Source of the DNA: Sympetrum striolatum
Lineage: Eukaryota > Arthropoda > Insecta > Odonata > Libellulidae
Assembly (NCBI GenBank): GCA_947579665.1
Contig: CANPUZ010000051.1
Coordinates: forward strand, 310,001-374,000
Direction of reading: 5' to 3'
Length of the DNA stretch: 64,000 bases
Shown here: positions 55,596 to 64,000 of the stretch, piece after piece
How positions within the stretch are numbered: position 1 is the first letter of the stretch
Layout of the letters: each line of letters begins with the position of its first letter
Made by a program: the position numbers and the translations under genes
The notes under the pieces: generated by a model
What the model was told of the DNA's origin: nothing
Databases searched by the model: none
What the model saw: the letters and a program-made list of their open reading frames with translations, nothing else

Positions 55596-56372
55596 TATAA
55601 AATATATATAAAAAATTAAGAACTCCCCAGAATATTATGATTATTTATCCCCAAATCTAGCATAGAGCAATGTGAAAGAAAAAGCCGGAGCAAAGAGATT
55701 TTGAAAGGAGAGGATTTAACAGTACTTCAACAGAACTAACGGAAAACCACAACAATTCAACAGAGGCAAACTGGAGCAAGAGCGTATGAAAAAAAATGCC
55801 TGGTTTTCCACATCATACCATCTAAATCCACTGTATCATACTTGAATCCCAATTAACTTATCATTTCCGATTAAAAACATAAAATGACATGATTTAACAC
55901 CATTGAAACTTAATCAAAGAAATAAGTAGGACTTACATTGCATTGGAAAACTTAGAGACGCATTTAAAAACAATGAATTGAAAACAATATATGTAATAAT
56001 ATCTTACTCTGCAGCCACCCTTAAAGCACTCAGTGGCTGCCGTTATACTTCCCTCGCCCTCCACAGGAGCTGTCAAGAGGCCTCGTACATTCTTCCAATG
56101 AATGCCTCCACAACTTGGTGTCTCTCTTAAGCAACTGTCCCATATTGAAGACAATAATGGTCCATTTCCACCATTCTCCACTTTACTCCCAAGCAGCAGC
56201 ACTCTGAGGCTTCTCATATTATTTGAAGAACATTCAGTGCACATTCTCTGTATGAATATTTAGACAAACATATAATATATTAAATATTATTATAAATACC
56301 CATTGATATTCCAGTAATAACAGCAGATCCTGTTAAATATTTACAAGGCAACTAAACAAGGCAATTACTAAT
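55596..56372 (-). repeat. Segmental duplication, copy 1 (with exon-like frame)
   Basis: About 770 bases match 58,497-59,262 in the same orientation, roughly 2.9 kb away, at what looks like about 85-90% identity by eye. The duplication covers an exon-like frame and both flanking non-coding sides, so it is a DNA-level copy and not a retro-copy. Confidence 0.9.
56008..56247 (-). CDS. Candidate exon (80 codons) of an unrecognised protein
   Basis: On the minus strand a 240-bp frame is bounded by TTCATACAG|AGA (acceptor) at 56,248 and TGCAGA|GTAAGATAT (donor) at 56,007, both good matches to animal splice sites and both in phase 0. The frame is open throughout and encodes a cysteine-containing segment with RMCTECSSNN, GSKVENGGNGPL, WDSCLRETPSCGG, IHWKNVRGLL and ECFKGGCR. 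Seven cysteines, four of them in CxxC or C(x5)C arrangements, would suit an extracellular or metal-binding module, but I recognise no family. Support for coding: in the duplicate at 58.9 kb the same splice sites and the same 240-bp length are kept. Against it: no start, stop or neighbouring long exon is seen in the window. Confidence 0.5.
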
Positions 56373-57350
56373 ATTAATGAAATATGGTTACAATATTAAT
56401 GAACTATGAATGAATGAGTCAGTGAATGTATAATTATGTATAATTGGAGAAACATCTATATTTAATAGATAGGAGATGGATTAACAGATATAACTTTAAT
56501 ATGTAATCATCATAAAGTAATTTTTAATACACCCCTTTGTGCTACCAGTGCCTCAATGAGGACATGGCAGTGGACGATGATGCACAGTTGGATGAGACCA
56601 CACTTGCCCTTGCACACTAAGTTCCCAAAATGGCCTGTGGAAAAACTACTACTAAATCTTCGACCCATTACCTTCTGCCCAAAGCAGTGCAGAGCTTGTG
56701 TTAAAAATTTAATGTACTCAAACCAAAGTAACTCGGCATACTCTATGCTCCGAAGGACTGGATACACAAAGAATATATTTCAATGAATTTCTATGAACTT
56801 ATTATATTCCCATAGGAAGTTCTATTGGAAATGGATATATTGCCAATAAAGAATAGCAATTACTCAACTGCAAAAGAATAATATTAATCAATTACAAAAG
56901 TAAATTTTTAAAATTAGGTCTCATAATTTTCCTTAAATAATGGTTTGTCAGAAAAATAGAACACAATACATCTTATGTATCAACCCATTTTCAGTAAAAA
57001 TACAGAATTAATATTGTCAATCATAATAGTTCTGTGTAACAATATACAAATATTTTATGGTAACCTATTAACAAACATATTCTGAAATTGATATCATAAA
57101 GAATTTATTTATATTTCATATTGCATATATTCTTTATATATTTTATAATTTCAAAACTCTAAATTGGACAATTAAAATATCCAGACCAATACGTGGGTAA
57201 ATCCTAGCCATGACAAGGAAACCATTGTTCAAATGCGATGAAATTCTGCCCCTATCAAAAACACCGCTATAAACAATCAAAACGAGAGCAAGGAAAACAC
57301 CTACATATACACAAAAAGCTGTTCTGGGATACCTAAGAAGTAGCACCAAT
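56373..57350. other. Region between exon duplicates, left part
   Basis: 56,510-56,770 is less AT-rich and has open frames on both strands (85 codons minus, 76 codons plus, the latter with FCPKQCRACVKN). A third frame gives NEDMAVDDDAQLDETTLALA before a stop. It looks like decayed coding or transposon sequence, not assigned. Confidence 0.35.
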
Positions 57351-57357
57351 GCATCAC

Positions 57358-58048
57358 AAAAAAATCTGATGTGGCAAGCTCATGACTTTCTTCATGTATA
57401 AGATGTCAATATATTTCTACGACAGTATTTTCGAATTCTATATTCAAACTAAACACGGAAGATAAGTGATTAATTTATATCATAATATCTTTTACGTCAC
57501 AAACATTATAAGTAATATTTTTGGGACATGTTCGATGAAAAACGATTAAAATTGCCTTTTCCCGAGAGCGCCCACAAAGTACATAATCAGCTACTTCCGG
57601 TTTATCAGTATTTCATTAATAACTATTTAGCAATCAGGGATTAAAAATATGATCACTAAAGCATTTATAGAAAATTACATTTTCTAAAACTTTTATAAAC
57701 AATCGTCTAAACCTAAATATCATTTTTTTTTGAGATATTTCACAAAAAAGGAAATTTGCTTCCAAGAATAAAAAAAAACTCAACTTCCGGTTAAACCATT
57801 TGCTCCAAAAAATTATCAAGTCTATCAGCACACCACAGTATATATGTGAAGTTTGGTACTGATAGGGCTAATAGTTTTCATGTTAGAGCGCCCACAAGCA
57901 CACACACACACAGATGCAGACATCGTTCCAAAAATGGTCAAAACATATTCTAGGGACCCCAAAACATGTATTTTGGTTGAAATCTCGAAGTCAAATTTTT
58001 TCAGAAAAATAATACTTTCTATATACTATGAATATGGAGAAAGTAAAA
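57358..58048 (+). mobile_element. Family B element, copy B4
   Basis: From CTGATGTGGCAAGCTCATGA to the terminal hairpin CTTTCTATATACTATGAATA...GGAGAAAG. One internal unit only, with GAGCGCCCACAA near 57,884-57,896. It lies between the two halves of the exon duplication, that is in the putative intron. Confidence 0.8.
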
Positions 58049-58496
58049 ATCCTATTAGTATGAAGGAATTGACCCTAAAATACAGTGTATATTGTATGTT
58101 TGCAATAACAAAAGTGTAAAATCTTCTACCACTATTCAATGAGTCTAAACAATTTCGGTTACAGACCACCCATTGCCATTATACACTTCCATTATTTCAT
58201 TGAATTTAAGAAAAAGAAATCCAACAAAGGAAACCAAAAGACAGCCTAAATGTAAAGTAACCACAAGGATGATCATTGAAATAAATCAGATTTCCAGAAA
58301 TACATCCCACAAACTTCGTCCATGATCTCCAATTGGAAATATTCCTATAACTAGAATTAAATCTGCTAGTTAAGATGGCAGACATTGGCTGACTCAAGCA
58401 AATTGAGGAAATTGTATTGCAACCAGTATAACAGAACATATTGACAGTAATTGCAATATTATATCTTAATATATATTATAACTCAAATAAGGCATG
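58049..58496. other. Spacer between B4 and duplication copy 2
   Basis: AT-rich; minus-strand open frames of 77-79 codons carry no recognisable motif. Confidence 0.4.
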
Positions 58497-59262
58497 AAAT
58501 ATATATAAAAAATTAGGAACTCCCCAGAATATTATGATCATGTACCCCCAAATCGAGCATAGAGCAATGTGAAAGGAAAAGCCGGAGCAAAGATATTTTG
58601 AAAGGAGAGGATTTAACAGTACTTCAACAGAACGAACGGAAAACCACAACAAATCAACAAAGGCAAACTGGAGAAAAGCATATGAAAAAATTCCTGATTT
58701 TCCCCAGCATACCATCTAAATCTACTGTATCATACTTGAAACCCAATTAACTTATCACTACCGAATAAAAACATAAATTGACATGATATAACACCATTGA
58801 AACTTGATCAAAGAAATAATTAGGTCATGCATTGTATTGGAAAACTTAGAGACTCATTTAAAGCAATGAATTGAAAGCAATATACGTAATAATATCTTAC
58901 TCTGCAGCCACCCTTAAAGCACTCAGTGGCTGTCGTTATACTTCCCTCGCCCTAAACAGGAGCCATCAAGAGGCCTCGTACATTCTTCCAATGAATGTCT
59001 CCGCAACTTGGTGTCTCTCTTAAGCAACTGTCCCATACTGTAGACTGCAGTGGTCCATTTCCACCATTCTCCACTTTACTTCCAAGTTGCAGCACTCTGG
59101 AGCTTCTGGTATTATTTGAGGAACATTCTGAGCATATTCTCTATATGAATAATAGGACAAACACATAATATATTTATTATAATTATAAACGCCGATTGAA
59201 ATTCCAGTAATAGCAGCAGATCATATTAGATGATTACAAAGCAAATAAACAAGGAAATTACA
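58497..59262 (-). repeat. Segmental duplication, copy 2
   Basis: Partner of 55,596-56,372. Similarity starts at AAATATATATAAAAAATTA and ends around AAACAAGGAAATTACAA. Confidence 0.9.
58901..59140 (-). pseudogene. Duplicate exon with in-frame stop
   Basis: Same 240-bp length, acceptor TTCATATAG|AGA at 59,141 and donor TGCAGA|GTAAGATAT at 58,900 as the exon at 56.0 kb. The reading RICSECSSNN...WDSCLRETPSCGD...IHWKNVRGLL is kept, but codon 63 is TAG (58,952-58,954) where the other copy has GAG. Most other differences are conservative or neutral, as if the frame was under selection until recently. It is either a decayed alternative exon or a sequencing-level stop. Confidence 0.5.
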
Positions 59263-59326
59263 ATTTGTGATGCATAGTGCTAAACCTATATTGAAATGAG
59301 GATCTATTAAATGATAAAAGAGTTAC

Positions 59327-59403
59327 CTTAGATTTTTCAAAAGGAGAGCCTGCACCAACCTTCCCAAAGTAACCTGTAGTATCTGGTTCATCGATATCTA
59401 CAT
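59327..59403 (-). CDS. Weak candidate exon upstream of the duplicates
   Basis: Minus-strand frame DIDEPDTTGYFGKVGAGSPF, then EKSK, ends at AAG|GTAACT (59,326), a good donor in phase 0, compatible with the next exon's phase. The acceptor is unclear: AG at 59,404 or 59,398 is possible, giving a 71-77-bp exon. Without conservation data this is only suggestive. Confidence 0.3.
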
Positions 59404-59895
59404 CTCAGCTTTGTAGTGATGGTTATTAAGTCAAGATCATTAGGTACAGAATGACTTATCTTACCAAAACAAATAAGAATGTGCTGATATTCCTATGCAT
59501 TTTACAATTTTTCTCTTCCACAGGATGGTTTTTGGAGGAGATTTAAACGTAGGAACACCAGTAAACCTATATCAATAATGTATTTATTAGCTCCCCATTC
59601 CTGAAAGGTTAGAAAAGAGAACATGAGTATTCAATTACAAAATTTAAATCATAAAAAGCATTATTTTCTAATGATAATCAGATACCGAGACTTAAATATA
59701 TACATTCTAAAATCTTAAGAAAAACATACCTTATTTTGTCATCACCAATTGGATAGGCATTGGAATAACTGCATCCAACGATAATCTCAAATAAGATGCC
59801 TTCTTCAAAGCGCATCGATTATTAAAACGTCTCACTAAACATGAGAGGTCAGATCAGACCCTCTACATGAAATCTTCAAGTTTTAGTCCCATAAT

Positions 59896-60335
59896 GGGCA
59901 GAACTTCTCAATCAAGAGAGGCAAAATGCCTTTCGGTGACGAGAATTGTATCTGCAAATGGTATCTCTCTTTTGATAGCTACCAGAAAGTCTTGAAGGGC
60001 AAAACATCTCAATCGGAATCCTGATCGTCGATGAGAATATTATTTTGCCAAAGGTAGCTTTCTTTTGAGTGATACCATGAGGTACGCAGACCCTCTTTCC
60101 ATGGGCAGAACCTCTCAAACAGGAGAGGCGTTACACCTCCCCTGAAGAGAACTGTATTCTGAAAATGGTACCTTTCATTCAAGAGCTACCCCGTGGTACC
60201 CAGACCCACTCGATGGGCAGAATCTCTCGACTTGGGGGAGGCATCACACCACTCCATAGTGAGAATTTTATTCTGCTAGGGTAGCTCTCTTTTGAAGTTA
60301 CCAGAAGACCAGAAGACCTCTCCATATGGGTACCT
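59896..60335. repeat. ~101-113-bp tandem repeat, four units
   Basis: Units start at GGGCAGAACTTCTC (59,896), GGGCAAAACATCTC (59,997), GGGCAGAACCTCTC (60,103) and GGGCAGAATCTCTC (60,215), followed by a partial GGGTACC at 60,328. Each contains a GAGAATTNTATTCTG word, a GGTAGCTCTCTTTTGA-type word and a GATACCATGAGGTAC-type inverted word, so each unit could fold. Confidence 0.85.
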
Positions 60336-61195
60336 ATAAAACAATAGTTGTTAATTATAGCCTAAAAATAATTGAATAATTTGGTCCGATTTTATTTAGA
60401 TATTTCCAAAGTATTCTAGACTTAAACGTATTTACTCTAAAATTTGTAACCCTATGTTGATTCATTACCTCGAAAGTTCTGTTAATTTATTGACGAAGTT
60501 GTTAGTTTTCCCTGTGCCTATCCAACAACATCCAAATATTTCTAAGTTCTCTGTCCCCAGCTGCTTGGGTTTAATGAAAATAGGTACGGCATTGCTTAGT
60601 CCCACATTAAGTTGACCACAACCAATGCTGACTTACGATCATCATCTGCATGCTCATAGGAGTTTTTTGCTTTTGTCGACCATCTCTTTTTAATGCCGTC
60701 TATGGTTATTCTATCTCTGCTGCGAATATAGCTTGAAATTCACTCAAATATTTATTATAATTTTCAAACTTTGGATTAAGGTTTACCAAAAAGCTAGTTT
60801 AGTTTAGTTATTACAAGTTTATTTACTATATATAGAAATTTTCTTACCTTTCCAGATTATTATTGACCGATATCCACTCCTTTTCCATCATTAATAGTTT
60901 GAAAACATCCCACAGTTGTACAACGCATTCATCAGCTCGAAATTATTTCTTAGCATTTTAGTTTCATGCAGGAGGAAAACATTTTAAATCAATTTCAATG
61001 GCATTAACAATTTTCTTGGAATTCTGTAAGAAGAGACCTTGATCAGTGCAGTTGTTCACTCATGCCTCGGTAGCTTTCATTTCATCACAGCCATGGTCAA
61101 GACTGGGACAAAAGAAAATGAGAGATACAATTTTCTCTATCCTGTACCACATGACAAATGGTAACAGTCCATTCATCAGAGTATGATAGCAGGAA
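60336..61195. other. AT-rich spacer without recognised feature
   Basis: No gene or repeat recognised before the retrotransposon fragment at 61.2 kb. Confidence 0.4.
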
Positions 61196-61201
61196 CAAAG
61201 G

Positions 61202-61330
61202 AGAATAATTGAAGTAAAAATAGAAGGATCGCGAGGAAGGGCAAAAACAGGAATGGGGATTCTAGAATACATAAGAAAATGGCAAAGTTACACGCAAATG
61301 AAAGATGATTACCAGCATCAACTACAATGA
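61202..61330 (+). pseudogene. C-terminal fragment of a second non-LTR retrotransposon
   Basis: The plus-strand frame RIIEVKIEGSRGRAKTGMG, then ILEYIRKW and YTQMK, ends at TGA 61,328-61,330. IEG-RGR-K-GM followed by a Y-I-K-W stretch is the C-terminal signature of LINE ORF2 proteins that also carry (E)GKRGRGRP. It is related in type to, but clearly different from, the fragment at 53.1 kb. Upstream sequence from about 61,030 may belong to it but is not readable in one frame. Confidence 0.6.
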
Positions 61331-61334
61331 AAAT

Positions 61335-63900
61335 TTATCACTTGAGTCATTTGCAAATAAACTCTTGTTACAAAGGTAAAATAGTAAAATGCATCGGCAT
61401 ACAAACCACAGGAAAAATTAAATTTAATATATAAATAGTGATTTTCTAAGGAGTATTGAGAGAAACGGGTAAAGGGAATCATGAAATCAGAACAGAGAAA
61501 CAAAGAATGGACTAAATTATCCTAAAACCTAAGTTCGCTAGTAAAATGTCACAATCCTTAAAACCATAATGGAAAAATATTAAAAGGAATAGCTATTGAA
61601 CCATAATATATATGAATTTTTTAGAAATACTGAAATAGTATTCAATTTATGCTTAAAAATATTTTTTTATTATTATTTTTCTAAATACTAACAATTTTTA
61701 GAGGAAATATTAAAGTCAACGAATGCGACAAAGGTCGCGAAATTATAAAATGAAAAATATATGAAATGTGCAAAAGAAAATCAAAGGAATTGGGTATTTT
61801 AAGCCTGTAATGTTGTGCTCACTACCTAAGTAAATGCACTTACTTTAAGGAATCAGCTGTCTTGTTACCTAGGACGTGACTTTCTCTTACGACTGAGTTT
61901 CACTTTCTTCGTCGGCGAGGGAAATCAGCAGAGTACTGATGAAGAGAAAACATCCCAGTTACTGGTCACCTGTAAATAAATATTTGCTTTAATTAAGTTG
62001 CATTTCGAATTGTCAGTTCACAGTTATTACTATTATTAATATAAATTGATAATAATGTAGCAAGGATTTATTAATTTTACTATACGACATTATTATCATT
62101 ACATGAGTAAAACTTGCCTGAAATCGGCTTACGCGATTAAAATTCATGATTGAATTAAATGTCTTGAAAGTGACGTACTCATTTTGTTACAAACAAGAAT
62201 AAAATCTATTGATTTTATATAATTAGAATGACAAATCTGAAAAGAATGAAAATTTTATTTTGAATATGGCATGAATAAGAATACAGTAGAGTATACCAAA
62301 TACAGAAGAATAATATTAACAATTATCGTGACTTGGCACAATGCACTTTTGTATTGTTAAAAATTATCACAAATGGTCATAATATGGTTTGCTAAAATAT
62401 ATTACAGATTATACTATTTAGGTAACTATTTTCAGATTCAATGAAGTTAATAATTATTTATACCACTGGCATCGCTGCTGAGTTTTTTAAATACCAAAAT
62501 CCCTTATGGTTACAATTGCCATGATATCTCATCGGAAGATACGTAAAGGAAAGTTTTTAAAAAGGCACGTGCAAAACTGGTTCCTAAGTAGTTACTGAAA
62601 GTTTCAGAATACTTAATAGTGATCGATTTAAAACATTTAACGCATTCTTAATTCCTAACCATCGTATCCAAAAAGACACACGACCGAATTACTTTTTTCT
62701 TCCAAAAGTTGGCAAGTGATACGTTAAAATTTAAATCGATTATACAGTAGGCTTTTAGGAACAGCCACTTCTTATTTTCTCCGAGTACCGGGGAAAAAAC
62801 AAGGAGAGCCGACAACCACGGTTTTCTGAGATATTAAACCTCCAACTCATTAGCAGCCGTGTAACAAATTTTCATTCTTTACATATGAATTGATTTGTAC
62901 TACCGAAAAGAAGAAATACTACAAAACTAAAATGACCTTAGAGCAGAGAATACTTTGATAGTCACTTCTTGGCTAATAAATATTTACGCCACTGGAATCG
63001 ACACTGAATTTGAAATCTCGAATTCCGTTAGAGTTCCCGTTGGCGAAATCTCGCAAGAAACTGGAAAATATTTTAAAACGGATATTGAAAATGCGTTCCT
63101 TAATATTTGTTTAAATTTACAGAACACCCATTAATGACGGATGAAAAAGCAACTAATTCTTGATTCCTAGAGAAAAATCGAAAATGATAAGCGACTGAAT
63201 TACTCGGGCAAATTCTTCTAGAAGTGATCTTCGGCAATATAAACGTTAAAATTTTAATCGACAATTCATGAAAAAGAATATTTCGAAATTGTGATACTGA
63301 AAGCAGGAGTAAAGAGGTAGTTTCGTGCACGAAGGTCAAGGTGTGGGAAAGTGCTTCATTATCTCAAACAAACAGCTTTCCGGTGACGCTTGGTTTCCAC
63401 TGAATTACAGTTATTTAATCACTGTATTATGTTGTAACATGTATTACATAATAGAAAGATCGCGAGGCGCATACGACGGGAATAAATTCAGTAATTGGAT
63501 ACATATTAATGAAGCAGTTACCTTATAAGCGTTATAATAAATAATCACTTCAAGTATGCATTGATGTAATGCAATTTGAACTCCTGATGTCCGTTGCCGT
63601 TGGTGATATTTCGTATTGAACTTTAAAGGTCTTTAACGAGATTTTAAAACTCTAATTCATTAAAAGCCGTGTTCTAAATTTTGTTTCATTACATCAGAAT
63701 TATTAAAAAATATTTACTCCCAATAAACCTGAGGCGTGCAGGAGAAAAATATTGGAACAGTTTCGAAGTTAAAGAGTTATTCACGGCTCCAGCAACGAAT
63801 ATTTCGCAAAGACATAAAACGAAACGTCGGTAGAATCACACAAGACATATTCGCTTATTCGATCACAGTTAAACTTAACGAACGATAAATTTTCTTATTA
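61335..63900. other. AT-rich region without recognised feature
   Basis: No 20-bp arrays, SINE-A or supported reading frame. 62,440-63,030 has two loosely similar stretches (ACTGGCATCGCTGCTGAGTT and ACTGGAATCGACACTGAATT), and GCCGTGT-AAATTTT words recur at 62,857 and 63,665, so an old ~500-800-bp repeat may be present. Confidence 0.4.
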
Positions 63901-63902
63901 AA

Positions 63903-64000
63903 TGGTTACTAAACTTAGCATGTGATAACTTCTTTTCTTAAGTGATAATTCCGCTTAGGAGATAATAAATCCGTTTCTCAAGCAATAACTTAGCTTAACA
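63903..64000 (-). repeat. 20-bp array A25, cut by window edge
   Basis: About five degenerate units near ACTTCTTTTCTTAAGTGATA and ATTCCGCTTAGGAGATAATA. It shows that the array landscape resumes after the 15-kb gap. Confidence 0.75.

Noticed and set aside
56510..56786. Additional exon or transposase fragment
   Set aside because: Several frames look protein-like on both strands but each is short, and no family motif or consistent splice pair could be recognised; left as unassigned.

Overview
This window looks like animal nuclear DNA, most likely from an arthropod or another invertebrate. It is visibly AT-rich, has no long intact gene, and is packed with dispersed repeats. A CR1/jockey-type non-LTR retrotransposon, RTE-like retrotransposon tails, tRNA-type short elements, small foldback transposons and microsatellites all point to a metazoan. 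Nothing here fixes the species.

The dominant feature is a superfamily of degenerate tandem repeats with a 20-bp period. About 25 separate arrays between positions 840 and 48,720, plus one at the right edge, add up to roughly 10.7 kb by summing spans. All share an 11-bp core near CTAAGCGGACT (or its reverse complement). The other 9 bp differ from array to array. Arrays lie in both orientations, and each tract is uniform in orientation. Some keep the 20-bp register over hundreds of bases without a single insertion or deletion, although the units differ by many substitutions. I do not recognise this as a named satellite family.

Interleaved with the arrays are about 17 copies of one short interspersed family (here SINE-A, about 300-400 bp, with a pol III B-box-like head and two well-kept internal blocks). 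There are five copies or fragments of a family ending in a hairpin (family B), three copies of family C and three of family D. One array sits inside a SINE-A copy, another starts inside a family D copy, and several more lie within about 250 bp of a SINE-A end.

Region by region: 1-8.3 kb holds a 15/72-bp repeat, arrays A1-A5, a tandem run of tRNA-like T-arms and a purine-rich AAGTGAAAG tract. 8.3-27 kb has SINE-A copies, families B-D, a 177-bp tandem repeat and arrays A6-A16. 27-29.25 kb has a 5'-truncated minus-strand retrotransposon whose reverse transcriptase is cut by one stop codon. 29.25-48.7 kb returns to arrays A17-A24 among SINE-A, B, C and D copies, and holds a 77-bp Tc1/mariner-type foldback insertion. 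From 48.7 to 63.9 kb the landscape changes: no 20-bp arrays and only one SINE-A copy. There a 770-bp segment is duplicated about 2.9 kb apart on the minus strand. Each copy contains a 240-bp phase-0 exon-like frame with matching splice signals, and one copy carries a stop codon. This stretch is the best candidate for part of a real gene, probably intronic sequence with two or three exons, but the protein family is not recognised.

No rRNA gene, intact tRNA, CRISPR array or bacterial-type operon was found.
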